Shown in pieces: positions 7,604 to 16,177 of a DNA stretch of 64,000 nucleotides; position 1 is the stretch's first letter; the number at the start of each line of letters is the position of its first letter. The notes under the pieces were generated by a model that worked only from the letters and a program-made list of their open reading frames with translations, had not been told where the DNA came from and ran no database searches. Source of the DNA: JAICIG01 sp035532215 (lineage in GTDB: Bacteria > Planctomycetota > Planctomycetia > Pirellulales > JAICIG01). The position numbers and the translations under genes are program-made. The stretch spans positions 18,734 to 82,733 of the forward strand of contig DATKRK010000359.1 in NCBI GenBank assembly GCA_035532215.1, in the 5' to 3' direction.

Positions 7604-10600
7604 CCCTCTCCGAGCCGTTCATCCATCGCCCGGTGGGCACGACGCTGTTGACGGCGGCGATCATGCTGGCCGGCGCGATCGCCTACTTTCTGCTGCCGGT
7701 GTCGCCGCTGCCACAGGTCGATTTTCCCACGATCGAAGTCACGGCCATGCTGCCCGGCGCCAACCCCGAGACAATGGCTTCGGCGGTGGCCACGCCGCTG
7801 GAACGGCAGTTCGGGCGGATTGCTGGCATTACGGAGATGACCTCGACCAGCTACCTGGGCATGTCGCAGATCACGATTCAGTTCGAGTTGGATCGCGACA
7901 TCGACGCCGCCGCTCGCGACGTGCAGGCCGCGATCAACGCCGCCCGCGGGCGCTTGCCGCCGAACCTGCCGAGCAATCCGACCTATCGCAAGATGAACCC
8001 GGCCGACGTGGCGATCATGCTTTTGACGCTGACCAGCGACAGCCACCCCAAGGCCCGGATGTACGACGCGGCGGCGACGATTTTGCAACAAAAGTTGTCG
8101 CAAATTCCCGGCGTAGGACAGGTGCGAATCGGCGGCGGCGCGGCGCCGGCCGTGCGCGTCGATCTCAATCCGACGATCTTGCATAACATGGGGATCGGCC
8201 TGGAAGACGTCCGCAACATGCTCGCGGCCGCCAACGCCAATCGGCCCAAGGGGCAAATCGCCGACGACACGCGGGCCTGGTCGATCAGCACGACCGATCA
8301 GTTGCTCACGGCTAAAGAGTACCGGCCGCTGGTAGTGGCCTATCGCAACGGCGCCCCGGTGCGGCTGGCCGACGTGGCGGCGATCGACGATTCGGTGGAA
8401 GACCTGCGGGCCTTCGGCCAATACGACGGCAAGCCGGCGATCACGATCATCATCTACCGCCAGCCAGGCGCCAACATCATCGACGCGGTCGACCGCATCC
8501 GGGCCTTGTTGCCGCAGCTCGACGCCCAAATCCCCGCCCACATGGAGCTTGCGATCGCGCTCGACCGCTCGGCCACGATCCGGGCCTCGGTGGAAGAAGT
8601 GCAATTCACGCTGATGATCTCGGTCGGGCTGGTGATTCTGGTGGTGTTCCTGTTTTTGCGCGATTGGCGGGCCACGCTGATCCCCAGCATCGCTGTGCCG
8701 GTCTCGCTGGTGGGCACGTTCGGCGTGATGTACCTGGCCGGTTACAGCATCGACAACCTCTCGCTGATGGCCTTGACCGTGGCCACGGGCTTTGTCGTCG
8801 ACGACGCGATCGTGGTCATCGAGAACATCTCGCGACACTTGGAAGCGGGCGAATCGCCGCTGGCCGCATCGATTGCGGGCGCCAAGGAGATCGGCTTCAC
8901 GGTCGTCTCGATCAGCATCTCGCTGGTGGCCGTGTTCATTCCGCTGTTGTTGATGGACGGCATCATCGGGCGGCTGTTTCGCGAGTTCGCCGTGACGCTT
9001 TCGGTGGCCGTCGGCGTGTCGCTGGTCGTCTCGCTGACGACCACGCCGATGATGTGCGCGTTGATGCTCAAGTCGAAGGGCCAGACGCGGCACGGCCGGC
9101 TGTTCGGCTTCGGCGAGCGCGTGTTCGACCTCATGCTGGCCGTTTACGAAACGACGCTCGGCTGGGTGCTGCGGCGCCAGGCGCTGACGATGCTGGTGAC
9201 GCTGGCCACGATCGGCTTTACGGTTTATCTGTACGTGATCGTGCCCAAGGGCTTCTTCCCGCAGCAAGACGCCAGCCGGCTGGTGGGCAATATCGTGGCC
9301 GATCAGGACACCTCGTTCCAGGCTATGCAGTCGATCATCCAGCGTTTCGCCGCAGCCGTCAGCGCCGACCCGGCGGTTACCGGAGTGACGGCCTATTCCG
9401 GCGGTTATAGCGGGGCGGCGAACGTGGCCCGGATGTTTGCCAGTTTGCAGCCGGTCGAAGAACGAGGTCTGAGCGCCGACGAGGTGATCGCCCGCATCCG
9501 CGGCAATCTTTCGCACATCGCAGGCGCCAATTTGTACTTGCAGCCCACGCAAGACTTGCGCGTCGGAGGGCGGTTGAGCAGCGCGCAATATCAATACACG
9601 CTCCGCGGAGACACGCTCGGCGAGCTGAACGAATGGAGCCCCAAGCTGCTCGGCGCCATGCGCGGCATTCCGGGCATGGTCGACGTCAACAGCGACCAGC
9701 AGAACAAGGGGCTGGAGGCCCGCTTGACGATCGACCGCCTAGCCGCGGCCAGGCTGGGCGTCACGCTGGCAGACATCGATAACACGCTCTACGACGCTTT
9801 CGGCCAGCGGCAGGTATCGACCATCTACAAGCCGCTCAATCAGTACCGCGTGGTGATGGAAGTCGAACCGGCCTTCTGGCAGAATCCCGACGCCTTGCGA
9901 CACATCTACGTGCGAGGGCCGACCGAGGCGCAGATTCCCTTGAGCGCGCTCTACCACTATTCTTCGGAAACGACCCCGCTGTCGGTGAACCACTCGGGGC
10001 AATTCCCCTCGGTGACGATCTCGTTCAATCTCGAACCGGGCACGTCGCTATCCGACGTCGTGCCGAAGATCGAAGACGCGGCGCTCAAGTTGGGGCTGCC
10101 CGAAACGATCCAGGGCAGCTTTCAAGGCACGGCCCAGGCGTTTCAAGATTCGCTGCGGAACCAGCCGCTACTGATTCTGGCGGCGCTGATCAGCGTGTAC
10201 ATCGTGCTGGGCGCGCTGTACGAAAGCTACATTCACCCGATCACGATCCTTTCCACGCTCCCTTCCGCCGGCGTCGGCGCGCTGGTGGCCTTGATGCTCT
10301 GCGGCGCCGAGTTGAACGTGATGGGCCTGATCGGCATCATCTTGTTGATCGGCATCGTCAAGAAAAACGCGATCATGATGATCGACTTCGCCCTGGAAGC
10401 CGAGCGCAAGCAGGGCAAGTCGCCCGAAGAGGCGATCTTCGAAGCCTGCCTGCTGCGTTTCCGCCCGATCACGATGACCACCATGGCCGCGCTGTTGGGC
10501 GGGCTGCCGCTGGCCTTGGGCACGGGCGCCGGATCGGAATTGCGCCGGCCGCTGGGCATTGCCATCGTCGGCGGCTTGATCTTCAGCCAGATGCTGACGT

Positions 10601-10689
10601 TGTACACCACGCCGGTCGTCTACTTGTATCTCGACCGCTTTCGCCTCTGGTGCGCCTGGCGGCGGAACAGAGGGCCCTTGAACGCTTGA
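7600..10689 (+). CDS. mdtC: RND efflux permease, MdtC-like
   Basis: Second RND subunit, 1029 aa. The N-terminal motif PLPQVDFPTIEVTAMLPGAN and RDIDAAARDVQAAINAARG are MdtC-like and distinct from the preceding MdtB-like copy. Asp401-Asp402 in FVVDDAIVVIENIS supply the proton relay. Membrane segments flank two porter/docking loops in the usual RND order. The start ATG overlaps the mdtB stop. One adaptor plus two unequal permeases is the MdtABC arrangement, which in E. coli forms a B2C trimer exporting bile salts, novobiocin and similar compounds; substrates here are unknown. Confidence 0.93.
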   Translation: MTLSEPFIHRPVGTTLLTAAIMLAGAIAYFLLPVSPLPQVDFPTIEVTAMLPGANPETMASAVATPLERQFGRIAGITEMTSTSYLGMSQITIQFELDRDIDAAARDVQAAINAARGRLPPNLPSNPTYRKMNPADVAIMLLTLTSDSHPKARMYDAAATILQQKLSQIPGVGQVRIGGGAAPAVRVDLNPTILHNMGIGLEDVRNMLAAANANRPKGQIADDTRAWSISTTDQLLTAKEYRPLVVAYRNGAPVRLADVAAIDDSVEDLRAFGQYDGKPAITIIIYRQPGANIIDAVDRIRALLPQLDAQIPAHMELAIALDRSATIRASVEEVQFTLMISVGLVILVVFLFLRDWRATLIPSIAVPVSLVGTFGVMYLAGYSIDNLSLMALTVATGFVVDDAIVVIENISRHLEAGESPLAASIAGAKEIGFTVVSISISLVAVFIPLLLMDGIIGRLFREFAVTLSVAVGVSLVVSLTTTPMMCALMLKSKGQTRHGRLFGFGERVFDLMLAVYETTLGWVLRRQALTMLVTLATIGFTVYLYVIVPKGFFPQQDASRLVGNIVADQDTSFQAMQSIIQRFAAAVSADPAVTGVTAYSGGYSGAANVARMFASLQPVEERGLSADEVIARIRGNLSHIAGANLYLQPTQDLRVGGRLSSAQYQYTLRGDTLGELNEWSPKLLGAMRGIPGMVDVNSDQQNKGLEARLTIDRLAAARLGVTLADIDNTLYDAFGQRQVSTIYKPLNQYRVVMEVEPAFWQNPDALRHIYVRGPTEAQIPLSALYHYSSETTPLSVNHSGQFPSVTISFNLEPGTSLSDVVPKIEDAALKLGLPETIQGSFQGTAQAFQDSLRNQPLLILAALISVYIVLGALYESYIHPITILSTLPSAGVGALVALMLCGAELNVMGLIGIILLIGIVKKNAIMMIDFALEAERKQGKSPEEAIFEACLLRFRPITMTTMAALLGGLPLALGTGAGSELRRPLGIAIVGGLIFSQMLTLYTTPVVYLYLDRFRLWCAWRRNRGPLNA

Positions 10690-11097
10690 GCGCCACGTGC
10701 TGGCCGAGGGTCAGGGCGTTCACGAGATGTACCTGCTGCCTGAACGTGCGGCCGGCGGGGTGGACGCTGTTCGCGGCCGATTAAATCCAGCCTCAGAAAT
10801 TTCCCCAGATGAAGACGCATCTGGCGAGCTGGAAGATTTCGCCGCTGCGATAATCTCCGCACTTCGAGCGTTTTTTCTCTCTCGCGCGTGTTCGCTGGCT
10901 CGCTCGCGCTCGGCGACAATCAGGTTGACCGTTTTTTTGGGAAACGATAGAATCCCCGATGAACCATCAGGGTGTTTCATTCTGTTGGGTTCGCGGCATC
11001 ATTCGAAGTTCGTCGGTTCCGACAACCCATATACGTTCAGTTTGGCGGGCAGATAACGGCCCGCTCCCAAGGCGGGGAAAGAGCAGCAGCGCGTAGG
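10690..11097. other. Intergenic region mdtC-ispE
   Basis: About 400 bases with no supported gene; open frames here are short or overlap ispE with unconserved sequence. A promoter-like pair lies at 10925-10953. A run of T (10932-10938) lies inside that promoter's spacer, not after a hairpin. Confidence 0.5.
10925..10953 (+). promoter_or_regulatory. Putative sigma-70 promoter for ispE-spoVG
   Basis: TTGACC (10925-10930), 17-bp spacer, TAGAAT (10948-10953), about 145 bases before the ispE ATG. Motif and position only. Confidence 0.5.
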
Positions 11098-12030
11098 ATG
11101 CACGTTCGCTCGACCGCGACAGGACTCGAAGTCCTGGCTCCGGCAAAACTCAATTTGTTTTTAGAGGTGCTCGGCAAGCGCGACGACGGCTTTCATGAGA
11201 TCGAAACTCTCATGGCGCCGATCGGCTTGTACGACACGCTTTATTTCCAGAACGATCCTTCCGGAAGGATTCAACTCGCCTGCGAGTCGGTCGACCCGCA
11301 GCGCTCGGCCGATCTCGGCGAGCCACTGCCTGAAACGATACTGCCTGAAACGATACTGCCCGAAGGACCGCAAAACATCGTGTTCCGCGCGATCGACTTA
11401 ATCCGCCGTCGCTGCCAGATCGCCTCGGGCGCCCAGGTGCGTCTCGTGAAGCGGATTCCGATGGCGGCGGGTTTGGCGGGCGGGTCGAGCGACGCCGCGG
11501 CCGCACTGGTCGCCGCCAATCGCGTTTGGGGGCTGAACCTTCCGGCCAGCGAGCTGGCGCCGCTGGCGGCGGAACTGGGCAGCGACGTGCCATTCTTTTT
11601 GGAACCCGGCGCCGCGATCTGCCGCGGCCGGGGCGAACGGATCGAGCGCGTGGCGGGCCTGGGCTCGCTATCGTTCGTCGTCGTCAAGCCGCCCGCGGGC
11701 CTGTCGACGGCGGCGGTCTATCGGGCTTGCCGGCCGCCGGAGCGAGCGAAGTCGGCGGCGCCGCTGGTCGCGGCGCTTCGCGCGGGTCGCTTGCACGAGG
11801 CCGTCGGTTGGTTCCACAACGCTTTGCAAGCCGCCGCCGAACAACTCTCGCCGTGGATCGCGCGGCTGGCGCACGAGTTTACGCGGCTCGATTTTCTAGG
11901 GCATCGCATGAGCGGCAGCGGCACGAGTTATTTCGGCCTGGCGCGGCACTTCCGGCACGCGCGGCGCTTGGCCGCCTGTCTGCAAACCAGGGGCTTGGGG
12001 CGCGTCTACGTCGTTCGAGGTACGTGTTGA
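11098..12030 (+). CDS. ispE: 4-diphosphocytidyl-2-C-methyl-D-erythritol kinase
   Basis: Phosphorylates CDP-ME in the non-mevalonate (MEP) isoprenoid pathway. ATG at 11098 gives 310 aa; the open frame upstream to 10972 is not family-like. PAKLNLFLEVLGKRDDGFHEI (11-31) is the IspE substrate region. PMAAGLAGGSSDAAAAL (121-137) is the GHMP kinase ATP loop, and GSGTSYFGL near the C-terminus is the third GHMP motif. Residues about 78-89 contain a short tandem repeat, LPETI-LPETI-LPE, from a 15-bp DNA duplication (11326-11364) in a surface loop. It precedes spoVG by 23 bases, probably in one transcript. Confidence 0.95.
   Translation: MHVRSTATGLEVLAPAKLNLFLEVLGKRDDGFHEIETLMAPIGLYDTLYFQNDPSGRIQLACESVDPQRSADLGEPLPETILPETILPEGPQNIVFRAIDLIRRRCQIASGAQVRLVKRIPMAAGLAGGSSDAAAALVAANRVWGLNLPASELAPLAAELGSDVPFFLEPGAAICRGRGERIERVAGLGSLSFVVVKPPAGLSTAAVYRACRPPERAKSAAPLVAALRAGRLHEAVGWFHNALQAAAEQLSPWIARLAHEFTRLDFLGHRMSGSGTSYFGLARHFRHARRLAACLQTRGLGRVYVVRGTC
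11326..11364 (+). repeat. 15-bp tandem duplication inside ispE
   Basis: CTGCCTGAAACGATA occurs twice in direct succession (11326-11340, 11341-11355), followed by a partial third unit. It is in frame and adds five residues per unit. Confidence 0.85.
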
Positions 12031-12053
12031 TCCAGCAGCGAAGGAGAACGGCT

Positions 12054-12728
12054 GTGGAAATCACCGAGGTGCGCATTAAATTGATGGAGGATGCCGGAGA
12101 GCGGTTGCAAGGGTTCTGCTCGATCACCTTCGACGACTGCTTCGTAGTTCGCGACCTGAAAATCATCGGCGGGGCCAGCGGGCCGTTCGTGGCCATGCCC
12201 AGTCGCAAGCTCACGGCGCATTGCCCGCAGTGCGGCTGCAAAAACCACCTCCGAGCGGCTTATTGCAACCAGTGCGGCGGCCGGCTGAAGGAAGACCGCG
12301 CCGGCAAGGACGACGACGGCCGCGCCAAGCTGTACGCCGACATCGCCCATCCGATCAATTCCGCCTGCCGCGAGATGATCCAGGAGCGAGTCATCCTGGC
12401 TTTTCGCGAAGAGCAGGAGCGCGCCAAGCTGCCGGGCTACATTTCCAGCTACGACGACTTCGACGAGGAGGCGGCCCCTTCGCGATCTCCCGAGCGAGCG
12501 CCGAATCGCAGGCCGTGCGAGCCGAAACCGGCGGCCGCTCGCCAGCCGGGCGCCGAAAAAAGCGTGCTTGAGAAAAGCGGGCCTGAAAAGAGCGGCGAAC
12601 GGCTCGAAAAGACCAAGGTGCAGCCCGCCGAAAGCGAGCCGCGCGCGCCGCATAAAGCCCCGGCTTCGCAACCGGCCAGCCATACTCCGCCGGAGCACAG
12701 CGGCGGCTTCGGCGCGGGGATTTGGTAA
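12054..12728 (+). CDS. spoVG: SpoVG-family protein with zinc-ribbon insertion
   Basis: GTG start at 12054 with AAGGAGA six bases upstream; 224 aa. Residues 1-52 (MEITEVRIKL to FVAMPSRK) and 92-118 (KLYADIAHPINSACREMI) are the two parts of SpoVG, a nucleic-acid-binding regulator of sporulation, capsule and septation genes in Firmicutes. Between them lies an insertion with CPQC (57/60) and CNQC (71/74), a four-Cys zinc ribbon absent from the short Firmicutes protein. A charged, Pro/Lys/Glu-rich and probably disordered tail starts at about 140. The position directly after ispE recalls the Bacillus ispE-purR-yabJ-spoVG order. Confidence 0.88.
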   Translation: MEITEVRIKLMEDAGERLQGFCSITFDDCFVVRDLKIIGGASGPFVAMPSRKLTAHCPQCGCKNHLRAAYCNQCGGRLKEDRAGKDDDGRAKLYADIAHPINSACREMIQERVILAFREEQERAKLPGYISSYDDFDEEAAPSRSPERAPNRRPCEPKPAAARQPGAEKSVLEKSGPEKSGERLEKTKVQPAESEPRAPHKAPASQPASHTPPEHSGGFGAGIW

Positions 12729-12741
12729 CGGGCGACCGATT

Positions 12742-14406
12742 TTAGCGGCCGACTTGTTCGACGGCCTCGGCGGCGGCGCGACGCACGGCCTCGTCGGGAT
12801 CATCGGCGAGTTGCTCCAGCGCTGCTTTCGCTGAAGCCGCCTGAGAGCCGAGCTTGCCCAGGGCCAAGACCGCTTCGAGCCGGACCAGCGGTCGCGAATC
12901 TTCGAGCGCCTTCGTCAGTCCGGGGACGGCCGCCTTCACGATTTGCTGGTCGCCGGGCGTGATTTGCAACAGCGCCCAGAGCGTGACCATGCGCAACGTT
13001 TCGTCGTCGCCATTCAACTGCCCCCGCAGCGCACTCATGGCTCCCTTGGCCGCCGCGCCGGCCTTGCCCAGGGCGTAGGTCGCCGTGCGGCGCACGCGGT
13101 CGTTTTCGCTATTGAGCATCGCCGTGCACTTTTTGACGACGGCCGGGTCTTGCGGGCCGATGAGAGCGATCGCCACGAGCGCTTCGGCGTGAAAGTCGTC
13201 GGCGCTCGAACGTTCGGTCGAAGTCGCGTCGTCGAGCGCCGCCAACAAGGCGGGCAGCGCCGCCTTGGCCGGCGGTCCGATCCGCGCCAGGATCGCCGCG
13301 CTGGCGTCGCGGAAATTGGGATTCTTCAAGCCCTTCACGAGATCCGGCGTCGCGCTTGCGCCCAGCGCCGCGACCGCTTCGACGATGTTCCCTCGCACCG
13401 CCGGATCGTCGTCGGCCAGCGCGGCGAGAAGCGCCGGCCGCACGAGCTCCGGATCGGGCCTGAGTTCGACCAGGGCGCGGGCGGCGGCCTGGCGCACGTA
13501 CTTGTCGTCCGATTTGAGCGACGCGACCAATTGCTCGGCGGCTTCTCGCATCAGCACTTTGCTGTCGGGCGAAATCTTGGCTAGGCCCCAAACGGCGATC
13601 GTCTTGAGCATCGGATCGTCGCTGCGGCGGGCCTGTTTGAGCGCCTCGGCGCCGGCGGGCGAAGCAATGTCTCCCAAGGCGTAGGCGGCCGCGTATTGCA
13701 CGGCCGGTTGCTCGACTTTGAGGAACGGCGTGATCTCGGCGACCGCCGGAGCCGCGTCGGGGCCGATCTTGCCCAGCGTGATTAGCGCCTGCACCTGGAT
13801 TTCGGTGCGGTCGTCCGACAAGACTTTGACCAGCGCCGGCACGGCGCTTTTGGCTTTAGCACCGGCCTCGCCCAGCGCCAGACAGGCCCAATAGCAGGCG
13901 CGCTCGTTTTTCAGAGCATTGGTCAGGCCCGCGATCGCCTTATCGCCGCCCAGTTCGGCGATCGTATCGATCACCAGCATCGCTCCCTGCGGATCGGCCT
14001 GTTCCAGAATCTTGACCATGATCGGCAGCATGACTTCTGCGCCCGGCTTCAACCGCCGCAACGATCGAACGGCCATGCCGCGGACGCGCGCCTCGGAGTC
14101 GGTCAGCAACTTCGCCAAGGCGCCCACGGTCTCGGCGTCGACCTTTTCCAGCTTGCCCAAAGCCAAAGCGGCGTACGACCGCACGAAGGGATCGCGATCG
14201 CCGAGGGCTTTGGTAAGCTCCGCGGTCGCAATCGCGATTTTCTCGCCTTCGAGCCGGGAGATTCCGCGAGCCGCCTCGATCCGAGCCTGGGCGTCGTCGC
14301 TGGAAAGCGAACGCAGCAGCGATTCGACGCTGCGATCGGCGGCGACCGCGGCGTTGGCGGCGATGGCCAAGAGCAACGGCATCAGCAACCTGGCGCTACG
14401 ACTCAT
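12742..14406 (-). CDS. Secreted HEAT-repeat protein
   Basis: 554 aa. Residues 1-23 (MSRSARLLMPLLLAIAANAAVA) form a signal peptide with an Ala-x-Ala cleavage site. The remainder is about 13 HEAT/PBS-type helical repeats, with recurring patterns such as VRSYAALALGKLE, VRGMAVRSLRRL and VRRTATYALGKAGAA. Such solenoids usually serve as protein-binding scaffolds in the periplasm. No enzymatic domain is visible. It is convergent with spoVG (13-base gap). Confidence 0.88.
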   Translation of the reverse strand: MSRSARLLMPLLLAIAANAAVAADRSVESLLRSLSSDDAQARIEAARGISRLEGEKIAIATAELTKALGDRDPFVRSYAALALGKLEKVDAETVGALAKLLTDSEARVRGMAVRSLRRLKPGAEVMLPIMVKILEQADPQGAMLVIDTIAELGGDKAIAGLTNALKNERACYWACLALGEAGAKAKSAVPALVKVLSDDRTEIQVQALITLGKIGPDAAPAVAEITPFLKVEQPAVQYAAAYALGDIASPAGAEALKQARRSDDPMLKTIAVWGLAKISPDSKVLMREAAEQLVASLKSDDKYVRQAAARALVELRPDPELVRPALLAALADDDPAVRGNIVEAVAALGASATPDLVKGLKNPNFRDASAAILARIGPPAKAALPALLAALDDATSTERSSADDFHAEALVAIALIGPQDPAVVKKCTAMLNSENDRVRRTATYALGKAGAAAKGAMSALRGQLNGDDETLRMVTLWALLQITPGDQQIVKAAVPGLTKALEDSRPLVRLEAVLALGKLGSQAASAKAALEQLADDPDEAVRRAAAEAVEQVGR

Positions 14407-14487
14407 GGACTCATCCTTAAAGCTTTGGCAGATTGAATTCAGTTGGAAGAAGGCGCGCCAAGAAAACCGTCGAGAACATTTCCGTCC

Positions 14488-15111
14488 CTAAAGCGAAGCG
14501 CCTTCGCGCGACAATCGCTCGACGAATCGCCGGGCCGTCATGTAATCGCCCGACGGGTATTCCCTCAGCCGTTTCTTCAGTTCGGCGGCGAGTTGTTTCG
14601 ACGAATCGGCGATGGCGTTGGCCTGCTGGATCGAGATGTTTCCGCCTTCCTCGGCGCGCTCGGCGAACAACGCGTCGAGCTTCTGGCGCAAGGGCTCGTA
14701 ATCCTCTTGGCGCAGCACGCTCGGCCAGGCGACCTGCCCGGTGACCGGATCGAGCTCCTCGTCGCTCAAGGGAACCGGCGGTGCGCTCTTGGCCAACGAC
14801 GCCAATCGCTGGCTGCTGAGGCCCGGTTTGCGAGTGGAATCGACGTAAGACTGGTGCATTCGCTTTTTGGCGTAATACGTCTCGGTCAACTTGATCTGGT
14901 TGTCGAGATACGCGGAACGCGCTTGCTCCAAATTGATGGCCGCGGCCGAATTCATCCAGTTGGCGGCGCCCGCCGAATAGATGACGGCGGCCATGCCCAT
15001 CGCGTAGCCTTCCGCGGGCGTACTGGCGAAATAACCGCCATACCACTGTGCGGATGCCGGCGCAGCACACGCCGCAACGAGCAAGACCAAGGAACCGGCG
15101 AAATACTTCAT
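14488..15111 (-). CDS. Small secreted protein of unknown function
   Basis: Start taken at 15111 (MKYFAGSLVLLVAACAAPASA), which gives a clean signal peptide ending ASA before QWYGG; the open frame reaches 15183. The mature ~185 residues begin with a Gly/Ala-rich hydrophobic stretch (EGYAMGMAAVIYSAGAANWM). A charged helical part with DNQIKLTETYYAKKRMHQSY follows, and the C-terminal half looks helical. It resembles uncharacterised planctomycete proteins; I recognise no enzymatic motif. It lies downstream of purQ on the same strand across a 204-base gap. Confidence 0.75.
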   Translation of the reverse strand: MKYFAGSLVLLVAACAAPASAQWYGGYFASTPAEGYAMGMAAVIYSAGAANWMNSAAAINLEQARSAYLDNQIKLTETYYAKKRMHQSYVDSTRKPGLSSQRLASLAKSAPPVPLSDEELDPVTGQVAWPSVLRQEDYEPLRQKLDALFAERAEEGGNISIQQANAIADSSKQLAAELKKRLREYPSGDYMTARRFVERLSREGASL

Positions 15112-15315
15112 GGCTGGGAGTCTCGACAACAAGCGGCGAATTTCGAATTGCACGCGGCCAAATCCAGACCGCTCTTCGCACAACGTCAGGGGCTCGGCAG
15201 GCCAGCGACGCTGGCGGAGGTGACTCAGATTGCAGAATCAAACCCTACTCTTATAGGCCGGACCGTGCAGGCAGGCAAGCAAAAACTTGGCGAGAATCGC
15301 GTAAAACGCGACGGC

Positions 15316-16128
15316 TCAGGAGAAATATCGCACGGCATTGCGAAAAACTCGCAAGCCGTCTCCCTCTTCGGCAAGCGGCCCGCGCGTCCAGCGAGGATGC
15401 TGCGTGGGATCGATATGCCGCTCGGGGTGCGGCATCAGCCCGCAGACGCGACCGGTCGCATCGCACACGCCCGCCACGTCGGCCATCGCGCCGTTGGGGT
15501 TGTCGGGATACGGCACGCCGCCCTGCGAATGGCCGCCGTCGAGCGGCGCGTACTTCAGCGCGAGCTGGCCGGCGGCCTCTAACTCGGCCAACACCCGCTG
15601 GTCGCGGGCGACGAACCGGCCTTCGGCGTGAGCGACCGGCAGATACATCGATTCGATGCCCGCGAAGAATACGCACTTGTCGCTCGACACGCGCAAGCGA
15701 ACCCAGCGATCTTCGAACTTGCCCGAAGCGTTGCCGGTAAGCGTGGCCGGAGGGCTCAAGTCTTGCGGGGGCGTGGAAGGTCGCCCGAGATCGGCCGCCG
15801 TCTCCAGCAAAATGCCCGATTTGGTCAGGATCTGAAAACCGTTGCAGATGCCCAGCACCAGCTTGCCGGCCGCCTTGAACTCGTGCAGCCAGTCGAACAG
15901 ATGGTGGCGAATCTGGTTGCCCAGGATCCGGCCGGCGCCCAGATCGTCGCCGTAGCTGAAGCCGCCGGGCAGGCAGAGAATCTGGAACTCGCGGAGCAGG
16001 CCGGAGTTTTCCAGCAGGCGATTGATGTGCAGCCGCTCAGCGAGGGCGCCGGCGCACTGGAACGCAAAGGCGCTTTCGACGTCGCAGTTCGTTCCAGGGG
16101 CTCGCAGGATCAGGGCGCGAGGAGGCAT
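15316..16128 (-). CDS. purQ: Phosphoribosylformylglycinamidine synthase, glutaminase subunit
   Basis: Class I glutamine amidotransferase that feeds ammonia to PurL in purine synthesis step 4. 270 aa. ALILRAPGTNCD is the PurQ N-terminus, LPGGFSYGDDLGAG the oxyanion region, and GICNGFQ carries the nucleophile Cys95. MPHPERH near residue 240 supplies the His/Glu pair. Slightly longer than typical bacterial PurQ (about 225-230). It lies 49 bases after purL on the same strand. Confidence 0.95.
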   Translation of the reverse strand: MPPRALILRAPGTNCDVESAFAFQCAGALAERLHINRLLENSGLLREFQILCLPGGFSYGDDLGAGRILGNQIRHHLFDWLHEFKAAGKLVLGICNGFQILTKSGILLETAADLGRPSTPPQDLSPPATLTGNASGKFEDRWVRLRVSSDKCVFFAGIESMYLPVAHAEGRFVARDQRVLAELEAAGQLALKYAPLDGGHSQGGVPYPDNPNGAMADVAGVCDATGRVCGLMPHPERHIDPTQHPRWTRGPLAEEGDGLRVFRNAVRYFS

Positions 16129-16177
16129 GAGAAAAACGAGAGATAAAGGATGTGGGATAAAAAGGACGAGCGAGCGA

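Noticed and set aside
7582..9594. 670-residue open frame on the minus strand opposite mdtC
   Set aside because: Composition is dominated by Arg/His/Asp/Gln without hydrophobic core or motifs, the typical antisense shadow of a GC-rich gene; the plus strand is a clear MdtC.
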